A stretch of DNA of 40,336 nucleotides from an uncultured Gammaproteobacteria bacterium. Its GTDB lineage: Bacteria > Pseudomonadota > Gammaproteobacteria > GCA-001735895. The position numbers and the translations under genes are program-made. Shown in pieces: positions 24,443-32,152 of the stretch. Location: assembly GCA_937894085.1 (NCBI GenBank), contig CALCSG010000159.1:1-40336 (forward strand). The letters are read 5' to 3'. The stretch's first letter is position 1. Every line of letters begins with the position of its first letter. Below the pieces are notes generated by a model. It was not told where the DNA came from, made no database searches, and saw nothing but the letters and a program-made list of their open reading frames with translations.

Positions 24443-24724
24443 TTGGTGATTTACTGGGAAGAAGAGTCTCTCAACGACCGCGAAAAGATATTTGAATTTC
24501 TTTATGAATTTAATCCTGCAGCAGCGGAAAAATCTGATGAAGTGATTGAGAAAAAAGTAGAAAACTTGCTTCTACATCCGTTACTGGGCGTGGAACGTGA
24601 AAGAATAAGAGGTCGATTGCTAATAATCCCTGAAGTGTCAATGATCGTATCCTACTGGGTTGATAATTCAGTAATCCGCGTTATGAGAGTGCTCCACCAG
24701 AGACAAAAGTTTCCGACGAAATAG
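24443..24724 (+). CDS. RelE/ParE-family toxin
   Basis: About 93 residues, starting at a TTG directly after the antitoxin stop, or at the GTG of the next codon. VIYWEEESLNDREKIFEFLYEFNPAAAEKSDEVI, then LLLHPLLGVERERIRGRLLIIPEVSMIVSYWVDNSVIRVMRVLHQRQKFP, is the RelE/ParE fold: a helical hairpin and a beta sheet ending RVLH. The R..I..V pattern and RVLHQRQ fit members of the superfamily, but ParE (gyrase) and RelE (mRNA cleavage) activity cannot be told apart here. It ends two bases before the attC-like site at 24726. Confidence 0.8.
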   Translation: MVIYWEEESLNDREKIFEFLYEFNPAAAEKSDEVIEKKVENLLLHPLLGVERERIRGRLLIIPEVSMIVSYWVDNSVIRVMRVLHQRQKFPTK

Positions 24725-24725
24725 C

Positions 24726-24802
24726 AACTAACGACCAAATCAGCTGTGCAGCAAAATGGCGTGCCATGTTTGCTGCATCCGCTGAATATGACTTGGTAGA
24801 TT
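24726..24802 (-). repeat. attC-like element after the toxin gene
   Basis: Arms GTGCAGCAAAATGGC and GCCATGTTTGCTGCATC pair around a two-base loop; outside them ATCAGC pairs with GCTGAAT and ACCAA with TTGG-type bases. On the minus strand it ends GGTCGTTAGTT, close to the GTTRRRY core; the opposite box (CTACCAAGTC) is degenerate. It lies between the toxin stop and the stop of a minus-strand pseudogene. Confidence 0.5.
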
Positions 24803-24845
24803 ATTTGATAATATACGTGCTATGGAGGACATGTAATTAGTTTTT

Positions 24846-25250
24846 TTAATCCCAAATAGTTCCAGATTTCCCGTTATTAAATTTTCCATCACTGCAGATA
24901 CTTCCTTCTGAGTTTTGCTTGTAAATTGTATAAGGAAGAAAAATTGTATCAGTTATCAAACTAAATGGAGCATCCACTATTGTAATTAAAATTCCCTTTG
25001 ACCATTTTAGACTACATAAATTATATGCTTTCCCACTGTATACTCGAGGAATATCTGAACATCTCGAACAATCATTTTTCTCCTCTTCAAACCCCTGAGA
25101 CCAACGTTCAATTAAGAAAGCAACTACACAAGCCGGTATTTTAAATACGGGTGACCAGCCATACTATGCGCCATTCATGCACAACTCATTATCAAAATCA
25201 GGATGCGATAGGTATTGATTGTTCCTGCTATCTTTATATATTTCTACCTG
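24846..25250 (-). pseudogene. Broken YceK/YidQ-type (DUF1375) lipoprotein gene
   Basis: On the minus strand an open frame without a start codon reads PRVYSGKAYNLCSLKW...ITIVDAPFSLITDTIFLPYTIYKQN before a TAA at 24848. VYSG..YDL and the DAPFSLxxDTxxLPYT motif are those of small YceK-type lipoproteins. The frame continues upstream through a TAG (25164-25166) with NNQYLSHPDFDNELCMNGA before it, and meets a TAA at 25251. No signal peptide or start survives. This looks like a cassette gene that lost its 5' end and gained an amber codon. Confidence 0.55.
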
Positions 25251-25499
25251 TTATGGGGGACATCTCGAGTAGACCGGAAGAGCAAAGGGGTTGAGTCATT
25301 CACCAGTTATTTAGCTGTTTGCCAATTTCTTATCATATGGATAATTCGTTAGGCCGTTTACACAAACAGCTTAGACCATAGATTTACCTGCCTGTAACCC
25401 GGTTTTATTCATTACTTTATGCCTGTTGGTTGACTCTAGTCAATATCGCTCGCTGTTAAATCTGCGATATTATCGGGCATGGTTTAATAACTGGATAAC
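25251..25499. other. Gene-free stretch with nested palindromes
   Basis: AGCTGTTTG (25313-25321) pairs with CAAACAGCT (25363-25371) and encloses TTATCATATGGATAA and a GTTAGGC, which matches the integron core exactly. It could be a further, reduced attC, but the second core box is missing. No gene seen. Confidence 0.35.
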
Positions 25500-25982
25500 A
25501 TGCAGATGATTACAATAGATGAACTGATGACATCTAAACCTTTTACTTTATCTGAAAACGACTCCGTTGAAGATGCAAGGCGAATTATGACCGAGAAGCA
25601 TATTCGTCATATTCCAATCACTGATGATAATAAAAAGTTGCTCGGGCTGGTTACTCAGCGGGATGTGCTGGAAGCGACACACCCTGATGCTGATAACAGT
25701 AATATAAAACTATCAGATATCATGATTCGGGATGTCAGTGTTATTCATCAATCCAGTTCTGTACGTCAGGCTGCCATATTTTTAAGATCACATAAATACG
25801 GCTGTTTACCTGTTGTCTCTAATAATCGCCTGGTAGGTATTATCACTGATACTGATTTTATAGACATTGCCATCAATTTACTTGAGCAGGTAGAAATAAC
25901 CGAAGACACAACAGACGATATCGATTACGAACCAGATGACATGGATGATATCGACCTGCCAACACTTGATGAAGAGTTTTAA
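25500..25982 (+). CDS. CBS-domain pair protein with acidic tail
   Basis: 160 residues. Two CBS motifs: residues about 8-60 (LMTSKPFTLSENDSVEDARRIMTEKHIRHIPITDDNKKLLGLVTQRD) and 75-130 (MIRDVSVIHQSSSVRQAAIFLRSHKYGCLPVVSNNRLVGIITDTDFI). The pair forms a Bateman module that binds adenosyl nucleotides. The last 25 residues (DDIDYEPDDMDDIDLPTLDEEF) are strongly acidic, likely disordered. A second ATG two codons in (25506) is an alternative start; no strong ribosome site precedes either. It is stand-alone, so it may act by binding another protein. Convergent with ybaK. Confidence 0.85.
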   Translation: MQMITIDELMTSKPFTLSENDSVEDARRIMTEKHIRHIPITDDNKKLLGLVTQRDVLEATHPDADNSNIKLSDIMIRDVSVIHQSSSVRQAAIFLRSHKYGCLPVVSNNRLVGIITDTDFIDIAINLLEQVEITEDTTDDIDYEPDDMDDIDLPTLDEEF

Positions 25983-26032
25983 ACTGATAGAAAGTAAATT
26001 TTTTAGTTTGCCCTGATGCTATGGAATCAGGT

Positions 26033-26503
26033 TTACTGCTGACTAATTTCATCAAATTTTCCATTAGTCAGTTTTTTTAAGTCTTGCGGGTTTAATTCGA
26101 TTTCCAGACCGCGCCTGCCGGCACTCACGTAGATAGTTGAAAATTTTTCTGCTGATGCATCTATTACTGTTTTGAGCCGTTTCTTTTGCCCCAAAGGGCT
26201 GACCCCTCCCAGTACATAACCGGTCATTCGTTCTACATCTTTTTTTTCTGCCATTACTGCTTTTTTGGCTCCGGCGGCTTTTGCCAGGCTTTTCATATTT
26301 AGCATGGCGCAGACTGGTACTAGTGCGACAGAAAAATTTTTAGCGTCGAGACAAACAACTAATGTTTTAAAAATCTGGTTTGCAGACACACCTGTTTTCT
26401 CCGCTGCTTCATTGCCATAGGATTGTGTATTTTCATCATGCTCGTACTCGTGTACCTTAAACTTAATCTTTGCTTTTTTAGCTTCGTTGATTGCGGGTGT
26501 CAT
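26033..26503 (-). CDS. ybaK: Cys-tRNA(Pro)/Cys-tRNA(Cys) deacylase
   Basis: 156 residues, the normal YbaK/EbsC length. MTPAINEAKKAKIKFKVHEYEHDE, QIFKTLVVCLD (with the conserved lysine), the GYVLGGVSPLGQKKRLKTVID stretch and YVSAGRRGLEIELNPQDL are all family signatures. The enzyme hydrolyses Cys mischarged on tRNA-Pro by prolyl-tRNA synthetase, a trans-editing factor in the cytoplasm. It starts one base after the CDF exporter stop, so the two are one transcript. Confidence 0.92.
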   Translation of the reverse strand: MTPAINEAKKAKIKFKVHEYEHDENTQSYGNEAAEKTGVSANQIFKTLVVCLDAKNFSVALVPVCAMLNMKSLAKAAGAKKAVMAEKKDVERMTGYVLGGVSPLGQKKRLKTVIDASAEKFSTIYVSAGRRGLEIELNPQDLKKLTNGKFDEISQQ

Positions 26504-27406
26504 TTAAATACATTCCGGTCTATTTAATACACAATAATTTTCGCTGGATAAATTTTCGACCTGGATGGTGACGTGCTCAATATCAAATTTATCATGTAAT
26601 TGTTGTTGCGCTTGCAACAGAAAATCATTATCAATTTTTTCATCTGTTGTTATCAGGTGCACGGTTAACGCGGTTTCGGTAGTACTCAATGCCCATACAT
26701 GCAAGTCATGAATTTCTGCTACATTTTTCAAACCGGTTAAATAATTTTGTATTGCTAAAATATCAGTGCCCTGCGGAACACCGTCTATCGAAAGATGAAT
26801 AGACTCTTTCAATAAATTCCAGGTACCAATCAAAATAACTAACACAATTAACAGACTGAGAACCGGATCTAACCATAACCAGCCAGTCAGTAATATTGCC
26901 ACACCGGCAATCACCACTCCCAGTGAAATTCCAGCATCGGCTGCCATGTGCAAATAGGCAGCACGTATATTTAAATCATGCTTCTGGTCCTTCATAAATA
27001 ACATTGCTGTCACTGTGTTTATGACTACTCCGATCGCCGCAACGCCTATGATTATTGCTCCTTGTACCGGTTGCGGGTCGAATAAACGTCCGAATGCTTC
27101 CCAGCTTATACCACCGAGTGCAACCAGTAATAAAATAGCACTCGACAGAGAAGCCAGTATCGTTAAACGGCGCAATCCGTATGTCCTTTTTTCAGTGGAA
27201 TGTTTAGCAGCCAGCCTGTTGGCTCCCCAGGCCAGTAACAAACTGATTACATCACTTAAATTATGGCCGGCGTCAGCAATCAATGCCAGCGAGTCGGCAA
27301 AGATTCCAAAACTCGCTTCAATAATAACGAATACAATATTCAGGCTGATGCCTATCGCAAAGGCCTGATTGTAATTGTTTACATGATGACTGTGATCGTG
27401 TGACAT
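26504..27406 (-). CDS. Cation diffusion facilitator, zinc exporter
   Basis: 300 residues with six helices. N-terminal MSHDHSHH is a metal-binding patch. The transport site D/H ligands are in DSLALIADAGHNLSD (TM2) and in AAYLHMAADAGISLG (TM5); the cytoplasmic ferredoxin-like domain begins near residue 210 (EIHDLHVWALSTTETALTVHL). ZitB/CzcD subfamily, exchanging zinc (or cadmium, cobalt) for protons. Length and motif order agree with the family. Its stop touches the ybaK start. A second metal exporter in the window besides the His-rich cluster, but not adjacent to it. Confidence 0.88.
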   Translation of the reverse strand: MSHDHSHHVNNYNQAFAIGISLNIVFVIIEASFGIFADSLALIADAGHNLSDVISLLLAWGANRLAAKHSTEKRTYGLRRLTILASLSSAILLLVALGGISWEAFGRLFDPQPVQGAIIIGVAAIGVVINTVTAMLFMKDQKHDLNIRAAYLHMAADAGISLGVVIAGVAILLTGWLWLDPVLSLLIVLVILIGTWNLLKESIHLSIDGVPQGTDILAIQNYLTGLKNVAEIHDLHVWALSTTETALTVHLITTDEKIDNDFLLQAQQQLHDKFDIEHVTIQVENLSSENYCVLNRPECI

Positions 27407-27422
27407 TTAAAAAATCTCAATA

Positions 27423-28652
27423 TTATGGAACAGATAATACAGCGCAGTTACACAGATCATCACTTTCAAATGCGGTCATATCACCCGCTTTTAAGCCCGG
27501 AACTGGAAACAGGCGAACAGTTAATGGCTTATTTAATCGAAACGCCATGGTACCTGTATCTCGCATTAGTGCGCTTATTTTTTGTATGCTGGTATCACCG
27601 GGTATAGGCACCGTATCCAGACCGATTCCGCACACAGCGCTATAGGTTAATAGCGAACGAATATCAAATTCATTATTTATAGTACCTTCAGCTAAACCCG
27701 TATCTTCGGTTAACGCCAGCATTAACCCTGAAAAGCCGACCAGTTCAACATTTTGAATCGACTTAAATACTCTGGTCAGTAAAGATGAAGCTTCAACTGT
27801 ACCGGAGGCACCAAAGTATTCAATTCCCATTCGTTTATAAACATCTACCATACTGGAACAGTTTTTTGAAGGAGCTGCAGAGCTGTCGATGCCTGAAAAT
27901 ATGAAATTTTCATTATTAAAATCTTTCACAATATTATTGATATCATCAATATGATATTGAAGCCCGCTGGTCATTACCTCGTAATAACCTTTAAAACGAT
28001 CATTATGATTCTCATCGGTGGCACTATTATTATATTCATCCAGTACCTTGACCAGTAGATCAGGTGTTTCCAGACCGATAACAAAACGATTTCCAAGTCC
28101 TTTACGATGGTAACTGGCCGGGAAATAGGGTATTAACGGGTCACAGTTAAAATTAACCGTGAAATTAAAATTCCCCTCTCCCCTGTCGGTTATTTTACTG
28201 ATTCTAATAACGGCTTTGGCTGATTCTGTAATCAGCTCGTTATCAAGTACTGAAAATTCATCACACGATACATTCACACAGGCATTACATAAATCACCAT
28301 AATGTTTAATTAAATCCGGTAACAGGGAGATTTCATGTTTTGTTGTTGCTTCTCCAATGGCAAACCTGATTCGTAAACCCGGTAATTCCAGTTTATTCAA
28401 TATCTGTGTAATGGTTTCAAGATCGGCCTTCGCTTCGTTGAGGCTGCTGGTATTCAGGTATTCACCAAATGGATTTGTCACAATGCGTATCGATTGAACA
28501 TCATAACCCTGCTGCATAAATTGCTGCGATAATTCTGTACAGAAATTAGCTGCTTTTGAAATAGACTTTTTCCAGTCCTTTTTTTGTTCACTCATGACCA
28601 GAAAAGTCGTTATTGTTCTTACACGACAAAACTGTTTATTTTTATAATTCAT
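27423..28652 (-). CDS. DUF711 (UPF0210-type) family protein
   Basis: 409 residues from the ATG at 28652, chosen because VRTITTF, the normal N-terminal strand of DUF711, follows it. Characteristic segments include RIVTNPFGEYL, CVNVSCDEFS, NRFVIGLETPDLLV, FSGIDSSAAPSK and GFSGLMLALTEDTGLAEG, with C-terminal CGIGLDTVPIPGDTS. The family adopts a formate-lyase/RNR-related barrel fold without a known reaction; no glycine radical loop is evident. The gene is 16 bases upstream of the CDF gene and may lead the CDF-ybaK operon. Function unknown. Confidence 0.8.
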   Translation of the reverse strand: MNYKNKQFCRVRTITTFLVMSEQKKDWKKSISKAANFCTELSQQFMQQGYDVQSIRIVTNPFGEYLNTSSLNEAKADLETITQILNKLELPGLRIRFAIGEATTKHEISLLPDLIKHYGDLCNACVNVSCDEFSVLDNELITESAKAVIRISKITDRGEGNFNFTVNFNCDPLIPYFPASYHRKGLGNRFVIGLETPDLLVKVLDEYNNSATDENHNDRFKGYYEVMTSGLQYHIDDINNIVKDFNNENFIFSGIDSSAAPSKNCSSMVDVYKRMGIEYFGASGTVEASSLLTRVFKSIQNVELVGFSGLMLALTEDTGLAEGTINNEFDIRSLLTYSAVCGIGLDTVPIPGDTSIQKISALMRDTGTMAFRLNKPLTVRLFPVPGLKAGDMTAFESDDLCNCAVLSVP

Positions 28653-28841
28653 ATAAAACCACTTAACTTATTTTGCTAATCAGATAGTAACCGTTGTTTA
28701 TATTTTTTTCAGCTTTTCTGGCATTCCTCAATTATCCGCTGAATTGTATTTTTCCCGTCATAATTGATCTGTATTATATGACGCGCTTTTCTCTCCACGG
28801 TGCCGCTTTCGTTATTTTTTGTGAATCACATCAGGACAACC

Positions 28842-29453
28842 ATGAATAAAACCACTCTAGCTGACAATAATATTCAGATTTTCAGGCAACAGGATATGTC
28901 TTCAAACCCTGCTCCACTTGGATTAATGGGTTTCGGCATGACCACTGTACTATTAAATTTTCACAATGCCGGTATTTTTGAACTGGGTTCGATGATTTTG
29001 GCCATGGGGTTTTTCTATGGCGGATTTGCTCAAATTATTGCCGGATTGATGGAATGGAGGAAAGGCAATACATTTGCCACTACCGCTTTTACCTCTTATG
29101 GTTTTTTCTGGATGTCACTGGTCATGCTGGTTGTGCTACCAAAAATGAAACTGGTGGAAGCTCCTCAAAAAGAAGCCATGATAGCTTATTTAATTATGTG
29201 GGGTGTTTTTACCGGAGTGATGTTTATAGCAACACTACGCATAAACCGTGCGTTACAATTTGTATTCGGTTCCCTGACCTTATTGTTTTTTTTGCTGGCA
29301 CTTGCTGATTATAGTGGTAGCCAGACGATAAAACTGATTGCCGGATACGAAGGTATTATCTGCGGCTTTTCGGCTATTTATACTGCATTGGCCCAGGTGT
29401 TGAATGAAGTTTACGGAAAAACAGTCGTGCCCATTGGTCCTTTTAACAAGTAG
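28842..29453 (+). CDS. satP: Acetate/succinate-proton symporter, GPR1/FUN34/YaaH family
   Basis: 203 residues from the ATG at 28842, with AGGA seven bases before it; a GTG at 28800 extends the frame but lacks family support. The family motif [23 protein letters not shown] is at residues 24-46, and six hydrophobic helices follow ([33 protein letters not shown] is the second half of the motif pair). The protein imports acetate and other monocarboxylates with protons in the inner membrane. Divergent from the DUF711 gene, with about 190 bases between starts. Confidence 0.9.
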   Translation: MNKTTLADNNIQIFRQQDMSSNPAPLGLMGFGMTTVLLNFHNAGIFELGSMILAMGFFYGGFAQIIAGLMEWRKGNTFATTAFTSYGFFWMSLVMLVVLPKMKLVEAPQKEAMIAYLIMWGVFTGVMFIATLRINRALQFVFGSLTLLFFLLALADYSGSQTIKLIAGYEGIICGFSAIYTALAQVLNEVYGKTVVPIGPFNK

Positions 29454-29492
29454 ATGTTTATGCTCTGCTTCTGTAATTTTAAAGGGAGGTAA

Positions 29493-29630
29493 CCCAATGC
29501 CGTTAAGTTAAGCGACTCGCGTCATTCTGGCGAAGGCCAAAATCCATCACAACGAGCCTGCAGGCCTTTAAAATGGATACCCGCCTACGCGGGCATGACG
29601 ACAAAAAAACCTTAACTTAACGGCATTGGG
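29493..29630. mobile_element. MITE-like element, copy 2
   Basis: 138 bp with 20-bp terminal inverted repeats (CCCAATGCCGTTAAGTTAAG and its complement), flanked on both sides by the hexamer AGGTAA (29487-29492 and 29631-29636), a target-site duplication. It is the inverse of the copy at 20875-21017 with the same interior (ATCCATCACAACGAGCCTGC). The inner arms GTCATTCTGGCGAAGG and CGGGCATGACG can fold. Non-coding; it separates satP from the next gene. Confidence 0.8.
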
Positions 29631-29804
29631 AGGTAACCTAAAAAAACCCGGTAACAAAAGTTCTTACCTTCGTTGATTGATTTAATGTTGACTTACCTCA
29701 AGATGTCTTCATATTTTTTATAGATGAGTTAATATCTGTCCTGGAATTATATATTCTGTATTGAGCTGTAAATTTCTGCAATAAATCTGATCAAGGGACA
29801 AAAA

Positions 29805-30341
29805 ATGACAGAAAAACAGGCCTTCTGGACTTCGCTTCCAGGCATTCTGACCGGAGTTGCCGCAGTTATCACTGCAGTGACGGGATTATATATCGCCATT
29901 TTCAATTTCACTCCTGAGGCATCTGGTGGCATGTCCGGCGATGAATCTATCAATCAACCAATGGAAGGTGATGACCCACTGGTTTCTACTTCTGTTAATA
30001 CGCAGGCTGGCTCCTTAAAGCCAGCTACAGCAAAAATAAAACGTGAATTGAATGAACAGGACTTTATTTCCTTCCCAAAAACCGGCCCGCTGGTTGTCTG
30101 CGAAAACTTTCAAACAGTTAATACGCATAACAGCCTGATGTCCTGGTCAAATTATTATCATCAGCAAATAGTAGATGGCAATAATACGAAGCCCGATGAT
30201 GCCTGCAACAAAACTATTGGATACCGCGGCATGGCCCATTGTCTCGAACCGGATAATCAGCAAACTCGACAGGACTTACTGGAAAGTCTCGCTCTGTGCC
30301 GTAAACTGGGCTTTGAAGCTCACCAGGTTACTCTAGATTAA
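29805..30341 (+). CDS. Membrane-anchored hypothetical protein
   Basis: 178 residues. One N-terminal membrane helix (residues about 8-34, FWTSLPGILTGVAAVITAVTGLYIAIFNF), a Ser/Gly/Asp-rich linker and a soluble C-terminal region with four cysteines (VVCENF, DDACNK, AHCLEP, LALCRK) that may form disulfides. The helix type SLPGILTGxAAVITA is common in proteins of unknown role. GGGA lies before the ATG. Its stop overlaps the convergent recD stop by four bases. I recognise no function. Confidence 0.55.
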   Translation: MTEKQAFWTSLPGILTGVAAVITAVTGLYIAIFNFTPEASGGMSGDESINQPMEGDDPLVSTSVNTQAGSLKPATAKIKRELNEQDFISFPKTGPLVVCENFQTVNTHNSLMSWSNYYHQQIVDGNNTKPDDACNKTIGYRGMAHCLEPDNQQTRQDLLESLALCRKLGFEAHQVTLD

Positions 30342-32152
30342 TTTATCAGGCGATCCAGCAAACCGGATACTCTTAAAGTTTTCTTTTTAATCGTGCTTTG
30401 TATGATCGATTCACTACCCCAGATTTCAACTGAGTCTGCCGCTCGTGTAATACCCGTATAAAAAAGTTCACGAGTCGATACGGCTGTTTCAGAGTAGGGC
30501 AGTATCAATAAAATATGATTGAATTCAGAGCCCTGAGATTTGTGTACCGTCATGACATAAGCCGTTTTATTTTCAGGACACTGGGATAGCGAAAGGCTTC
30601 GATATTCTCCCGCTGATAATTCAAAAAATACTTTTAACTGACCCTGTTCATCCGGCCAGATAATACCTATATCTCCATTGTGAATATCGTATTGATAGAC
30701 ATTGCTGGTCATCATCAACGGTTTTCCCTGGTAAAATTGAGACTCGTTATCTATACCCTGTTGAACTTTTACATAAGTTTCTATTTGACCGTTAATGGTG
30801 TCTACGCCCGTCGGCCCGTTCCATACCGCAGATAAAATCTGGTATTGATGAAATAGTTTAAAAACCTGTTGTAACGAGTCAGCGTTCATCATCGGTATAT
30901 AAGTTTTTTCAGCCTGTTTTTTTAACATAGCCGGTAACTCCTTTTCGGTTGGCTGCCTCCAGCTGATGGTTGAAAAAAGATCGGTCGACTTTAACTGTTT
31001 TATGCAGGACTTACTTTCCCCCAGATTTATTGATTTGGCTAGTAGTCCAATTCCTGAAAACTCATCAAAACGATGACTTTTCTGTAACACCACAACATGA
31101 TCGGCTAATACATATTTTGAATGATGTACTGGCACATCATAATCTAAAACCTGACTGACCCAATTTCGTTGATCCTTGTTAAATTCTGTTTGTATCAGGC
31201 CGCCGCATAAATCTGCAAAAACACTACCAGCTTCTACCGATGACAGTTGATCTTTATCTCCCAGTAATATCAGTTTACTGTGTGGTGGTAACGCACAACA
31301 GATGGCTGCCATCATCTGCTGATCAATCATCGAGGCTTCATCCAGAACCAGTACATCACAGGCCAGCACATTATTTTTATGGTGACGCGGCCGGTGGGTA
31401 AACCTGTGTATGCCCAGTAAACGATGCAGAGTAACTGCCTCGACAGGAATTTGATTCAGAATTGCATTATCCAGTTGCATTGCACCACGCAACTTTAGAA
31501 TAGATTCTGATAAACGTGCTGCCGCTTTACCGGTCGGTGCTGCCAGTTTTATATCAAGCTTTTGATTACCTTTCTGTTGTTGAATTAATAAGGCCAGAAT
31601 TTTACTGACTGTCCAGGTTTTACCGGTACCCGGCCCTCCGGAAATTATACTGAGTTGATGTCGACTGCTGATAACTGCAGCAAGCTTCTGATAATCCAGT
31701 TGCTTTGATTTTCCAAATAATGAATCGAGTAAGATTAAGCTTATTTCAGATTCATTCACCTTAGACATTGTTAACAGGCGATCACTGATATTTTTTTCGT
31801 TATGATAATAACGGTTAAGATAAAGTTTTTTATTTTCCAGAATTAGCGGCTTTTGCTGATTTTCTCTACCCACAACTTCACTAGAGTTTATTTTTTGTAA
31901 AAGGTCATCGCCTTCGGGGCATTCCGTCCAGCCAAGTTCCCTGCATTTTCTATTAACCGAAGAAATTTCGAGGCACACATTTCCATGACTTAATTCAATA
32001 TTCACCAGTACGCTTAGCCATAAACAGAGCTCTGTCGAATTTATGATCGTATCATCTATAAATCGTGCCAGAGCATAATGGCTATAATCCAGCCTGTTTT
32101 CTGAGACCAACTTTTTTATGCTGGAAAGATTATTCATTACTAAATAATCCAT
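30338..32152 (-). CDS. recD: Exodeoxyribonuclease V alpha subunit
   Basis: About 604 residues from the ATG at 32152 (TTG at 32155 and an ATG at 32137 are alternatives; all overlap recB). Superfamily 1B helicase: Walker A SGGPGTGKT (about 172-180), ILKLRG / QLDNAILNQIPVEAVTLHRLLG, Walker B LVLDEASMIDQ, LLGDKDQLSSVEAG and the C-terminal VHKSQGSEFNHILLILP with YTGITRA. RecD is the 5'-to-3' motor of RecBCD, and its presence controls nuclease activity and Chi response. Length matches the 608-residue E. coli protein. Third gene of the operon. Confidence 0.93.
   Translation of the reverse strand: MDYLVMNNLSSIKKLVSENRLDYSHYALARFIDDTIINSTELCLWLSVLVNIELSHGNVCLEISSVNRKCRELGWTECPEGDDLLQKINSSEVVGRENQQKPLILENKKLYLNRYYHNEKNISDRLLTMSKVNESEISLILLDSLFGKSKQLDYQKLAAVISSRHQLSIISGGPGTGKTWTVSKILALLIQQQKGNQKLDIKLAAPTGKAAARLSESILKLRGAMQLDNAILNQIPVEAVTLHRLLGIHRFTHRPRHHKNNVLACDVLVLDEASMIDQQMMAAICCALPPHSKLILLGDKDQLSSVEAGSVFADLCGGLIQTEFNKDQRNWVSQVLDYDVPVHHSKYVLADHVVVLQKSHRFDEFSGIGLLAKSINLGESKSCIKQLKSTDLFSTISWRQPTEKELPAMLKKQAEKTYIPMMNADSLQQVFKLFHQYQILSAVWNGPTGVDTINGQIETYVKVQQGIDNESQFYQGKPLMMTSNVYQYDIHNGDIGIIWPDEQGQLKVFFELSAGEYRSLSLSQCPENKTAYVMTVHKSQGSEFNHILLILPYSETAVSTRELFYTGITRAADSVEIWGSESIIQSTIKKKTLRVSGLLDRLIN

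Noticed and set aside
25313-25371. Sixth attC-like site with an exact GTTAGGC
   Set aside because: The palindrome is nested and symmetric but the partner core box is missing and no gene is placed against it; kept only as a note.
30970-31158. Plus-strand frame inside recD
   Set aside because: Shadow of a strongly conserved gene; no ribosome site.
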